Of a stretch of DNA of 54,986 nt, positions 24,001 through 31,983 are shown in pieces. The stretch spans positions 1-54,986 of the forward strand of contig CAYJEQ010000009.1 in NCBI GenBank assembly GCA_964369235.1. The letters are read 5' to 3'. The notes beneath the pieces are model-generated. The model worked only from the letters and a program-made list of their open reading frames with translations. It was not told the DNA's origin and made no database searches. A program made the position numbers and the translations under genes. The DNA comes from CAYJEQ01 sp964369235 (lineage in GTDB: Bacteria > Bacillota > Clostridia > Oscillospirales > Ruminococcaceae). Within the stretch, counting starts at the first letter, position 1. Each line of letters opens with the position of its first letter.

Positions 24001-25039
24001 TGGGGATAGTATTTTAAAGGAACTAGCAGAAACTTTAGAAAATCACTTTGATCATCATGTTTATCGTGTAGGTGGAGATGAGTTTGTGGTGCTTATGGAA
24101 GATGTAGATGAAGCTGTATTTGAGGAAAAGATAGATAAATTCCGTAAAATTATTGGATTAGATAAAGAATTTACAGTATCTGTAGGTTATACATGGAATC
24201 ATGGATTAAGGGAAGTTACCAATTTACAGGGACTCCATAGAGGGGATAAGTACAGCCGTATATTATCACAAAATCTTGAAGCTGAGATAGCAGAGGGTAA
24301 GTATGTAGTATTTCTACAGCCACAGGTTAATTTTGCCACTAGCAGGGTGGAAAGTGCCGAGGCTCTAGTAAGAAGGATAGGTGCTAATAATAGCCTACAG
24401 CCACCAGTTTCCTTTATACCATTTTACGAGAAGGAAGGTATTATCTCAAAGATTGATATCCATGTATTTGAAACAGTGTGTAAAACCCTTAAAGAGTGGC
24501 AGGATGGTGGTTATACAGGAGTGGACACCATTGCTGTAAACTGCTCAAGAATTACTATTTCTGAGAATAATATTGTGGAAAAATTTGCAGAAATCTGCGA
24601 TAAATACGGTGTATCTAGGTCTAAAATCGTTATTGAGATTACTGAAACCATTAATAAAATGGACGAAAATCTAATTGCAGACATAATTACTGCTTTTGGC
24701 AATAAGGGATTTGCAGTGTCACTAGATGATTTTGGCAGTGGGTACTCCAATCTAACCTCTCTGATAGTGTCTGACTTTGATGAGGTTAAGATTGATATGC
24801 GACTAATTAACAAGCTACATATTGATAAAAAATCTAGGGCACTAACTCAGGTGGCAATTTCCCTATGTAATTCACTGGACAATGTTCAGTCTATTGCCGA
24901 GGGTGTGGAATATATCGAACAGTATGATATACTGCGAGATATGGGTTGTACCAAGGGACAGGGGTACTATTTTGCAAAGCCGCTATCACTAAAGGAATTT
25001 GCAGATAGATATGTATACCCAGCATATCTGAATTTCTAG
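21032..25039 (+). CDS. Multidomain c-di-GMP enzyme (PAS-PAS-GGDEF-GAF-PAS-GAF-GGDEF-EAL)
   Basis: The 1335-residue soluble protein reads as: PAS (about 25-145), PAS (about 170-285), GGDEF with intact signature near 363-367 and RDED inhibitory site, GAF (about 475-640), PAS with a PCDFC cysteine pair (about 650-765), GAF (about 785-950), a second GGDEF that keeps GGDEF but not RxxD (about 955-1075), and a C-terminal EAL domain. The EAL domain keeps EAL, VN, EITE, DDFGSGYSN, KID, EGVE and QGYYF residues, so phosphodiesterase activity is likely. It may both make and degrade c-di-GMP. The GTG at 21032 has GAAGGAG 8 bases before it; an earlier GTG overlaps that site. Confidence 0.9.
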   Translation: MKNDNQLILIKGMSQQIEKEIDTAPVLKSILDATPFAMNVWNKDMVNIMCNKHVLDIFNMEDPVEYLENFYKFSPEYQPNGISSYEMSKINFAKAIDQGEYVFHWMHRTLDGEDIPSEITLIRLNLPEDMIYLVGFVRDMRPDFSNTNLNNYNYYFTDKIPTDVMLNEMSMLSDEWFFSSDVRTGNISYYGKIWQNFFKDTTLITPEKIFDSGFIHKDDIDEFKKLMNNLKLGIEESYEIRVLTENNSYHYYEINCKIIRDKVGTPIFMIGKGSDIQNQKIFEERSQKDLLTDCYNKVSAENIIDDKLKEFNKGNHVLFIVDIDNFKGINDNLGHYFGDEVLRDISKGLKEAFRDEDIIARIGGDEFVVFMENIHSPSIIKEKAEKILDVYKKTYPGEYNNYSISGSIGVARYPQDGDTYVELYQNSDKALNQAKLEGKNRYVIYSDALDIGTTRNITKIENANRMAGAYFDYDLISAVFNILYEHNGDNRAINLALSYICQKYNADRSYIFESIDEGVSYSNTFEYCKEGINSEINNLQNISGELFADFVTKAKNDIIYSNNLRETLEIDEAFDIMANQGILSFIHAQIKRDGIMTFFLGLDDCTKTRVWSEREINSVQYISKLISIILQGNHLRNAVKELSDRNRDSAYILNNTDSFIYVSDVDTYEILYLNNSILQAVGNPSPEVWRGKKCYELLQGKEEPCDFCTNHLLEEDKNYEWSYFNPILGKPYLLKDKLIPFNGKLARIEIATDISQITSLEQKLQERLFDEHFLTNCIETLHSGKDPDASIYTLLEAVADYYQGERSYIYELSPCGKFLNNTYEFCKEGVESFQDRLQNLPISHLRYALESCRTKGTFLFATADVDPSVHPEEFKLMSDQKLVDTMIGSISLDGKEITGFVGVDNPQTNKDKIPIMKSLAKFVASFLDETDLKAKLNQLSYYDTLTGIKNRHSYNNALKSIDTKDIHSLGVAYVDIAGLSVINDSKGIHFGDSILKELAETLENHFDHHVYRVGGDEFVVLMEDVDEAVFEEKIDKFRKIIGLDKEFTVSVGYTWNHGLREVTNLQGLHRGDKYSRILSQNLEAEIAEGKYVVFLQPQVNFATSRVESAEALVRRIGANNSLQPPVSFIPFYEKEGIISKIDIHVFETVCKTLKEWQDGGYTGVDTIAVNCSRITISENNIVEKFAEICDKYGVSRSKIVIEITETINKMDENLIADIITAFGNKGFAVSLDDFGSGYSNLTSLIVSDFDEVKIDMRLINKLHIDKKSRALTQVAISLCNSLDNVQSIAEGVEYIEQYDILRDMGCTKGQGYYFAKPLSLKEFADRYVYPAYLNF

Positions 25040-25082
25040 TAAAATCAGAAGATTTAATAAACACAATTATACAAAATAAGAC

Positions 25083-25120
25083 TTTATGCTCCTGCCTAGC
25101 CTATAGGTGGGAGCATAAAT
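25083..25120 (+). terminator. Terminator-like hairpin between the EAL gene and mutS2
   Basis: TTTATGCTCC pairs with GGAGCATAAA, continued inside by CCT/AGG. The T-tract after it is weak. Confidence 0.55.
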
Positions 25121-25246
25121 AGTTAATTAATAAATAATACTGTATTTTTCCCTTAAAATATGGTAGAATAACAAGGATTAAAGTATAGTTTTCGAGAATA
25201 TACAAATACAAGTAATATATAGTAAAGACCTAAGGAGTTGACACAA

Positions 25247-27646
25247 TTGAGTAAACATATAAGAGCTCTAGAACTGGATAAGGTACTAGAGTTACTAGCA
25301 GAGCAGGCAACCTGTGAAGATAGTCGCAAGGCTTGTTTGGCAATGCTACCGATAGATAACTACCCCAGAGTGGTAAGGGGAATGGGATTTACATCCGACC
25401 TACACTCATTAACAGCTAGATTTGGTACACCTACAGTGTTAGGCATGAAAAACTGCTTAAACTCAGTAAAGAGAACTACCCTAGGTGGCACATTAACCAC
25501 AAGGGAGCTACTACAGATTGAAGGGGTGCTAAAAGCCTTTAAAAACCTTAATCAGTGGTTTAATCATTTTAAGGATGAGGAGCATTCTATTACCGAGCTG
25601 TTCTCAACAATACAGCCTATTAGAAATTTGGAAAAAGCCATAAACAGCTCGGTAATTTCTGAGGATGAGATTGCCGATACAGCCAGCCCTACCCTAGGTG
25701 ATATTCGCCGAAAAATCGCCTCAGCAGGCAATAGAATACGCAGTCAGCTTGATAGCATGATTAAAAGCACAACATATCAAAAATATCTACAGGACAATAT
25801 AATCACCATAAGAGATGGTAGATTTGTTGTACCTGTTAAAGCAGAGCATAAAAACGAGATTAAAGGTCTAGTCCATGATACATCTTCCAGTGGAGCAACC
25901 TTATTTGTAGAGCCTATGGCAGTGGTAGAGGCAAATAACGAAATCCGAGTGCTTAAGTCAAAAGAAGCAGAAGAAATCCAGATTATACTGGAAAACCTAT
26001 CTATAATGGTATCGGAAAATGCCGAGGCTATACAGGTGGGCTATGAGGCAGCAGTAGAGGCAGATGTGCTTTTGTCCAAGGCTAGACTTGCCTACAAGAT
26101 GAATGCCACAGTACCAGAGATTACAAATGATGGAATAATATATCTTAACAAAGCCCGTCACCCCCTTATTGATAAGGCAAAGGCTGTGCCTATTAATATC
26201 TATCTAGGTGATGAGTTTGATACTCTAGTAATTACAGGGCCTAATACAGGTGGTAAAACCGTATCTATAAAAACACTGGGACTACTAACCTTAATGGCAA
26301 TGTGTGGGTTAATGGTGCCCACAGGAGACGGCAGTAAAATTTCTGTGTTCTCTCAGGTACTGGCAGATATAGGTGATGAGCAAAGTATAGAGCAGAGCCT
26401 ATCTACCTTCTCAGGACATATGACTAATATAGTGTCTATTTTAGATAGTGCTGATGATAGAACGCTGGTATTAATGGATGAGCTAGGAGCAGGAACCGAC
26501 CCAACAGAAGGTGCTGCACTGGCAGTGGCGATTATCGAGGAACTAAGAGCAAAAGGCGCAAAAATCGGTGCCACCACCCACTACACCGAAATGAAGATGT
26601 ATGCTCTAGAAACACCAGGGGTAGAAAACGGTAGCTGTGAATTTGACATAGCAACCCTTTCGCCTACCTATAAGCTACTAATTGGGGTACCAGGTAGATC
26701 TAATGCCTTTGCTATTAGTAGTAGGCTAGGGCTGGATAATGGGGTAATAGACAGAGCTAAGGAGCTAGTATCTGGTGAGGCAACTAAGTTTGAAGATGTA
26801 GTAACCAAGCTAGAGGGCGAGCGTAAGGAGATGGAAGACGCTAAGAAACAGGCAAGAATCCACCAACAGGAAATCGCTATGCTTAGAGCAGATATGGATA
26901 AACAGATTGAGCGGCTAGAAAGAGATAAGGAAAACGATTTACAAAGGGCGAGGGATCAGGCAAGAGCTATTGTAGACAGTGTAACTAAGGAATCTCAAAG
27001 ACTGTTAGATGAGTTAGAGGAGATAAAGCGTTCTAAGGACAAGGAGGACTTCTCTCTAAATGTAAACACAGCTAAGGGACAGTTTAAGGCTAATCTGAGA
27101 AAGCTTGAGGAACTGGCAGATCCAGTTACAGGCAGAATGAATAAAAACTACACCCCACCAAGACCTTTTGTACGAGGTGATAATGTAAGGGTAGCTGATA
27201 TTAATAAGGACGGTGTCCTTATGTCAAACCCAGATCAAAACGGTAATGTTACAGTAATGATAGGCTCTATGAAGATGAAGCTAAATGTATCCAGCTTAAG
27301 ATTATCCCAGTCCAGTGGTAAGAACACCAGCTTTAATGGTAAGTCCATATCCACAAGAGGTGGAGTAAGTACCAAGGGTATAACCAGTGCCAGAGAACGC
27401 TCTACTAAACAGGAGATTAATCTACTGGGAATGACCAGTGACGAGGCAATAATGGAGCTAGATAGATTTATTGATAGTGCTGTAATGAGTCATTATAATA
27501 TAGTATATATTATCCATGGTAAGGGTACAGGGGTACTTAGAAAAGCAGTTCAGGCACATTTAAAACGCCACCGAAGTGTTCGCACCTTTAGGCTGGGAAC
27601 CTATGGTGAGGGTGAAAGCGGAGTAACCGTTGCAGAGCTGAAGTAA
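25247..27646 (+). CDS. mutS2: MutS2 endonuclease / ribosome-rescue ATPase
   Basis: The 799-residue protein has the MutS core and clamp, Walker A ITGPNTGGKT, ATPase motifs STFSGHMTNI and LVLMDELGAGTDPTEGAALA, a long charged coiled coil (about 510-630) and a C-terminal Smr domain with IIHGKGTGVLRKAV. It lacks the mismatch-recognition domain of MutS1. Family members act on branched DNA or on collided ribosomes. The Smr domain begins INLLG instead of the usual LDLRG/LDLHG. The start is TTG at 25247 with AAGGAG 9 bases upstream; a TTG three codons earlier overlaps the ribosome site. The length is normal. Confidence 0.93.
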   Translation: MSKHIRALELDKVLELLAEQATCEDSRKACLAMLPIDNYPRVVRGMGFTSDLHSLTARFGTPTVLGMKNCLNSVKRTTLGGTLTTRELLQIEGVLKAFKNLNQWFNHFKDEEHSITELFSTIQPIRNLEKAINSSVISEDEIADTASPTLGDIRRKIASAGNRIRSQLDSMIKSTTYQKYLQDNIITIRDGRFVVPVKAEHKNEIKGLVHDTSSSGATLFVEPMAVVEANNEIRVLKSKEAEEIQIILENLSIMVSENAEAIQVGYEAAVEADVLLSKARLAYKMNATVPEITNDGIIYLNKARHPLIDKAKAVPINIYLGDEFDTLVITGPNTGGKTVSIKTLGLLTLMAMCGLMVPTGDGSKISVFSQVLADIGDEQSIEQSLSTFSGHMTNIVSILDSADDRTLVLMDELGAGTDPTEGAALAVAIIEELRAKGAKIGATTHYTEMKMYALETPGVENGSCEFDIATLSPTYKLLIGVPGRSNAFAISSRLGLDNGVIDRAKELVSGEATKFEDVVTKLEGERKEMEDAKKQARIHQQEIAMLRADMDKQIERLERDKENDLQRARDQARAIVDSVTKESQRLLDELEEIKRSKDKEDFSLNVNTAKGQFKANLRKLEELADPVTGRMNKNYTPPRPFVRGDNVRVADINKDGVLMSNPDQNGNVTVMIGSMKMKLNVSSLRLSQSSGKNTSFNGKSISTRGGVSTKGITSARERSTKQEINLLGMTSDEAIMELDRFIDSAVMSHYNIVYIIHGKGTGVLRKAVQAHLKRHRSVRTFRLGTYGEGESGVTVAELK

Positions 27647-27671
27647 TTCAGTAGTGGAGAGATTTATATTA

Positions 27672-27715
27672 ATATATTTAAGGGCAGATAGGAAATCTGC
27701 CATTAAATATATTTT
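27672..27715 (+). terminator. Terminator of mutS2
   Basis: GGCAGAT-AGGAA-ATCTGCC forms the core, extended by ATATATTTAA/TTAAATATAT on each side, and is followed by TTTTC. Confidence 0.7.
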
Positions 27716-28034
27716 CATGGTAAAATTAATAGGTATAAATTCACATGAAATCTATTATATATGGTGATAAGAGATATAAAATTTTAATATAGTTTCATGA
27801 TTTCATATATTTGATTAGTGATATTAATATATTGCATAATTTAGTGTGGATATTGAATAAAAATCATAGATAATAACTGAGTTTTTTCATACTATTAAAT
27901 TATGGCAATGTGTGGTATGATATATTATATATAATTTACTATCGATTATTATGTTAATTGATAAGATATGTATTTGATTTTCTATTGGAGTTAAATATGT
28001 AATAAAGTATTATAGTAGAAGGGGAGTGTTTATA
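27716..28034 (+). promoter_or_regulatory. AT-rich upstream region of the Cache-GGDEF gene
   Basis: There is no gene. A weak promoter candidate is TTGGAG (27985-27990), 17 bases, TATTAT (28008-28013). CATGAAA/TTTCATG sequences recur several times (27714-27800), possibly a small dyad. Nothing else is supported. Confidence 0.3.
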
Positions 28035-29993
28035 GTGGCTTATAATATTAATAATAAAGTGATATCTAAGCGAAATATGATAATTATTATAGGCGTACTT
28101 ACACTATGGGTTATAATTACAGCACAGCTGTTTTATCGCTCTACATTACAAACAGAGGTGGATCGCACCGAAGATACTTTAAAAGCTGTATCAAATAATA
28201 ATGCCAAATCAGTAGAATATGTTATACAGGACTATAAGGCACAACTTATCCTAACTAGTATGTATTTTGCTGATTTAAAGATTGAGAATGAGTATTTCGA
28301 GGAAGTTTTCAAGGACTTGGTGCGTATTGGTGGGTTTCATAAGGTTGCTATTGTACTTCCACCAGGCTCAGGTAGCACAAACTTTGAATCTGACGGGGAG
28401 TTTTTTACCCCTAGTGAGTATGAGTTTACCCAAGAGATGACACTAGCACAAACATTTGTAAGTGATGTTTTTGTGGAAACAGGTACCCACAATCAGGTAA
28501 TAAGTATAAATGTACCTGTTATCTCAGAGGATGGAAAACTACAAGCCTATCTTATGGGTATGGTATCCACCCAGAAACTATCCACTAGATTTAATGAATC
28601 CTTCTATGATATAGGTGGTTACTATCATGTAGTAGACGAAAATGGCAGATATGTAGCAAATAGTAATTCTACTAATATGATAGGTATGGAAAAGAAGTTT
28701 CATGATGCTTTATATGATCTTATATACCAAGATGGATATTCAGCAGAAGCTATAAACAATGCCTTTATCGATAGAGAAGAAGGTATTAGCAAATATTCTA
28801 GTACAAGTGGGCAACGGCGAATAGTTTATTACTCACCTATAGATATTAATGGGTGGATGATGTACAGTGTTGTAGATGCCGATCAGGTAGACGCAGTAGT
28901 TGACTCAGCATTAATTACCACCTATTGGTTTATGGGAAGTATAGGAGTAGTGCTTTTATTCTTTATACTGTGGATTAATCAGAATAGACGAGAGATGCTT
29001 AAAAATGCAATGGAATATAAGCAGAAGTTTAATATTGTATCCGACCAAACTAAGAAATATTTCCTTGACTTTGACTTTACCGATAATAATATTACATTTA
29101 TAGGGAATTTTGCTGAAGTATTTAAACGAGAGGTTGCCACTACAAAAATTGTAGATGATCTAGAAGATGGATTTATCCATCCAGAAGATGTGGCTACCAT
29201 TAATCATAACCTTAAATTGGTTTATGGTGGGGAAACAATATCGGATATGAAGGCTAGGCTCCTTAATACTGAGGACAAATATGTATGGTGCACAATAACC
29301 ATTATACCTATAAGCTTTGATCAATCTGGCAATACAACAAAAGCCCTAGGTTTCTTAGAAGATGTAAATGATTTAGTGGCTGAAACTATGTACTTTAAAG
29401 CTAAGTCAGAAATGGATCAGCTTAGCCAGTTATACAATCGAACAACCACCGAGAGCTTAATTAAAGAAGTGGTGAAAAAATCTAGTATATCCCTAAATAA
29501 TCACTGTTTATATATTATAGATATAGATAATTTTAAGGATTTAAATGATACATTTGGTCATCAGTTCGGCGATGATGTTATTAAGGAGATATCTCAATAC
29601 CTTAAAACTATCTTTAGATCGGTGGATATTATAGGTAGACTCGGTGGAGATGAGTTCTTTGTATTTATGAGAGATGTAGAGTCTAAGGAACAGATGGAAC
29701 AACGAGCTGCCCTTATTTGTGAAACTCTAGATAAAACATATGCAAAAGATGGTATAGAGATTAAAGTGTCTGCAAGTGTTGGTATGGCTTGTTATCCTGA
29801 TCATGGGGTGAATTTTGCACAACTGTATAAATACGCCGACCTAGCCCTATACTCCACTAAGGAAAAAGGGAAAAACGGATATAACTTCTACAATGGAGAA
29901 ACAGCCTCTAATTACAAATCTAATAGAACAACTATTGACAGTGAAATAGCAGATAGTGATGAAGCAAGCACTAATGTTTTTATGGCTAACTAA
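28035..29993 (+). CDS. Cache-PAS-GGDEF membrane diguanylate cyclase
   Basis: The 652-residue protein has a membrane span at about 14-33, a large extracytoplasmic region to about 285 with dCache-type features (YYHVVDENGRYVANSN, YYSPIDINGWMMYSVV), a second span at about 288-310, a PAS domain at about 335-450 and a GGDEF domain at about 465-630 with GGDEF intact and an RSVD inhibitory site five residues before it. It likely senses an external small molecule and makes c-di-GMP. The GTG at 28035 follows GGGGAG by 8 bases; an earlier GTG overlaps that site. It is a single-gene unit ended by the terminator at 30114-30148. Confidence 0.9.
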   Translation: MAYNINNKVISKRNMIIIIGVLTLWVIITAQLFYRSTLQTEVDRTEDTLKAVSNNNAKSVEYVIQDYKAQLILTSMYFADLKIENEYFEEVFKDLVRIGGFHKVAIVLPPGSGSTNFESDGEFFTPSEYEFTQEMTLAQTFVSDVFVETGTHNQVISINVPVISEDGKLQAYLMGMVSTQKLSTRFNESFYDIGGYYHVVDENGRYVANSNSTNMIGMEKKFHDALYDLIYQDGYSAEAINNAFIDREEGISKYSSTSGQRRIVYYSPIDINGWMMYSVVDADQVDAVVDSALITTYWFMGSIGVVLLFFILWINQNRREMLKNAMEYKQKFNIVSDQTKKYFLDFDFTDNNITFIGNFAEVFKREVATTKIVDDLEDGFIHPEDVATINHNLKLVYGGETISDMKARLLNTEDKYVWCTITIIPISFDQSGNTTKALGFLEDVNDLVAETMYFKAKSEMDQLSQLYNRTTTESLIKEVVKKSSISLNNHCLYIIDIDNFKDLNDTFGHQFGDDVIKEISQYLKTIFRSVDIIGRLGGDEFFVFMRDVESKEQMEQRAALICETLDKTYAKDGIEIKVSASVGMACYPDHGVNFAQLYKYADLALYSTKEKGKNGYNFYNGETASNYKSNRTTIDSEIADSDEASTNVFMAN

Positions 29994-30020
29994 ACAGTAG
30001 AAATACATAAGTAAATAAAC

Positions 30021-30107
30021 GGTTCTATATCAATTGTCAGGGTGCCTTCCCTAACCGATGGCGAGGGAAGGCACCCCATAATTTTACCTGAGTATTTGAT
30101 AAAGAAG
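30021..30107 (+). repeat. Dispersed hairpin element, copy B
   Basis: It begins GGTTCTATATCAATTGTCAG and holds a 13-bp stem, GGGTGCCTTCCCT with AGGGAAGGCACCC, plus an inner mismatched part around the GAT loop. The arm sequence differs from copy A at several positions, but both arms changed together. Confidence 0.8.
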
Positions 30108-30113
30108 CAAATA

Positions 30114-30148
30114 AACAAGCTGACACAGTGAAGTGTCAGCTTGTTTTT
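30114..30148 (+). terminator. Terminator of the Cache-GGDEF gene
   Basis: A perfect 13-bp stem, AACAAGCTGACAC with GTGTCAGCTTGTT, has a 6-base loop and runs into TTTTT. Confidence 0.92.
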
Positions 30149-30336
30149 GTATGTTGTAGAAAATACCACTTCTCACTGTTCACTATTAAATATTAACTTA
30201 TAAATAATCGAAGTAAAACGGAGATTATTTATATTATGCAAAGCATAATATAAAGGTAATAAGTAAGAGGTGATAGAGAAAAATTTATGTGAACATCAAC
30301 CATATTATATTTTATAATGTGGCGTAGCCACTCCTA

Positions 30337-30440
30337 CACTCTTCACTCTTCACTCTTCACCAGCCAATACAATTAGATGTATTCACTTATAACCCTCTCC
30401 GCCGACGACCTCGCCACCTCTCCCAAAGGAAGAGGCTTTG
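30337..30440. repeat. Short CACTCTT tandem and REP-like intergenic sequence
   Basis: CACTCTT is repeated three times at 30337-30360. At 30391-30440 a GC-richer block begins AACCCTCTCCGCCG and ends with a CCTCTCCCAAAGGAAGAGG hairpin. Blocks with this CTCTCCCAAAGGGAGAG pattern are widespread between genes in gut Clostridia as I recall. Its base composition differs from the AT-rich surroundings. The rest of 30149-30449 shows nothing supported. Confidence 0.45.
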
Positions 30441-30449
30441 TAAGGATAT

Positions 30450-31706
30450 TTATCCTATCTCTATCTTTGCAAGGAGTATTCCGTGATCTGGAGTGCCTTT
30501 AGCTGGGGTTTCTAGAGAATAATAGCTAGGATTTTCCTTAACAAAGTCCCATAGATAATCTACAGTTACACTTATAGATGGATCAAGGGAGGCAATTAGA
30601 TGGTCATTTTTAATATAGCCATAGGTATAATTACCACGCTTATTTTCCAGTCCCCAAGAATACCCTTCCACTGGGGTGTAAAGCTGATAACCATCGGACT
30701 TTAGTATATCATTAATTAGCTGATAGTTATACACAGCTTGTTTCTTCCTTGGGGAAAAGTAGTGGTTCTTAACCTTGTTAAAGCTACTGCTCATCTCACC
30801 TAATATACGAGAGTTGTTTAAATCAGCTAGAACTATTAGATTTTTTAAATTGCCACTGCTTATATAACCGGCTAGATTTTTAAACTGCTCCATTCTAAAT
30901 AGATAATCTTCCTCGCTACCATCGCTAATACGGATTTTACTGCCTATGAGATTAATATGGTGATTATTAAGCTCTAACTGTAGATGGAAGAAGTAAGGTG
31001 CAAAATAGCTGCTTATATTAGGGATTTTATAGATTATTTTATTGCAGTTTAGGGATTTTTTATATAGTATTAGTATCTGGTTACCTAGATTGGTTTTAGA
31101 AAAACTATAATTGTAATTGGCTAAGGATTTAACAGCATTTATAGTGGTGGTGTTTTCCATGATTTCATTAATTACCACTAGGTCACAGTCTAACTGGTCT
31201 ACTTTATCCCATAGAAAATCAGCTATCTCTACAGTGGAATCACTTCTACAGTTGCCATTCCATAGTATTGCTGTCAGCTCTAGTTTCTCATGGGAATTAC
31301 TAAGGCTACTATCCTCTTGTGTGGTATCTACTAATGATACAGGAGTAGTGTTATGTTTAGATAATAGATGTATTAGATAGATAGAAAGAGCCAGCCTTAT
31401 TAGATAAGGGTGCTTAACTACTGACAGAGTGAAATATGTTTTTATACTATCTACACAGTAATCATAATTATCCCCATCTACTACAAAATTTAATGTGGCA
31501 GGCAGCTTCTTCTCATATGACTTTAGGGTAAAGGGCGTTTTAGAGATAATCTCCCAGTTGTTTACCGAGGACAGTGTAGAGATATAGGATAATGCTCGGT
31601 TTAGTATATCGCTACGGGAATTTTCCTGAATAGGCTCTAACTCTTTGATTGTGTTAAACAAGTCTAAGATCTGCTTAGTAGGGCGAATTGATAGCTTCTT
31701 TTCCAT
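30450..31706 (-). CDS. EEP-fold nuclease/phosphatase-like protein with possible RHH N-terminus
   Basis: The 418-residue protein combines two parts. Residues 1-45 (KKLSIRPTKQILDLF...ENSRSDILNRALSYI) look like a ribbon-helix-helix DNA-binding motif. From about residue 145 the sequence fits the endonuclease/exonuclease/phosphatase fold, with motifs in the right order: WNGN, VINEI (catalytic Glu), ADLNNSR (D-x-N), KNDH and TPDHG near the end. The metal-dependent active site appears nearly complete. There is no signal peptide, so it should act in the cytoplasm. The ATG at 31706 has AAAGGA 9 bases upstream. The substrate (DNA, RNA or phospho-compound) is unknown, and the RHH call is tentative. Confidence 0.6.
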   Translation of the reverse strand: MEKKLSIRPTKQILDLFNTIKELEPIQENSRSDILNRALSYISTLSSVNNWEIISKTPFTLKSYEKKLPATLNFVVDGDNYDYCVDSIKTYFTLSVVKHPYLIRLALSIYLIHLLSKHNTTPVSLVDTTQEDSSLSNSHEKLELTAILWNGNCRSDSTVEIADFLWDKVDQLDCDLVVINEIMENTTTINAVKSLANYNYSFSKTNLGNQILILYKKSLNCNKIIYKIPNISSYFAPYFFHLQLELNNHHINLIGSKIRISDGSEEDYLFRMEQFKNLAGYISSGNLKNLIVLADLNNSRILGEMSSSFNKVKNHYFSPRKKQAVYNYQLINDILKSDGYQLYTPVEGYSWGLENKRGNYTYGYIKNDHLIASLDPSISVTVDYLWDFVKENPSYYSLETPAKGTPDHGILLAKIEIG

Positions 31707-31822
31707 AATGGTCATTCCTTTCACTGTGTTATAATATTTTGTAGTGGTGCTGTTACCATAAGCTTATTATGTATGTTTTTAGTATGTTTAAATTATATCA
31801 TGAAAAAACCCTTATAAACAAT

Positions 31823-31855
31823 AGAAATCTGTGCTATATATTAGCACAGATTTCT
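31823..31855 (-). terminator. Strong hairpin downstream of msrAB
   Basis: A perfect 14-bp inverted repeat, AGAAATCTGTGCTA with its complement and a 5-base loop. It lies beyond the msrAB stop on the minus strand; a T-rich stretch follows only after about 15 bases, so it may be a terminator or an mRNA 3'-end stabiliser. Confidence 0.5.
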
Positions 31856-31889
31856 GTAGGCTTATCACAAATAATCTTTACAATATTAG

Positions 31890-31970
31890 CTTCTATAACA
31901 AATATTAGGGTACTGTCCCTCGCTGACGGCGAGGGATAGTACCCTAATAGAATTTTACCTTAACTATTGA
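31890..31970 (+). repeat. Dispersed hairpin element, copy C
   Basis: A 19-bp stem, TTAGGGTACTGTCCCTCGC with GCGAGGGATAGTACCCTAA (one G-T pair), is flanked by TTCTATAACAAATA on the left and AGAATTTTACC on the right, as in copies A (inverted) and F. It lies in the 3' region of msrAB. Confidence 0.85.
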
Positions 31971-31983
31971 CAAAAAGCCATTA

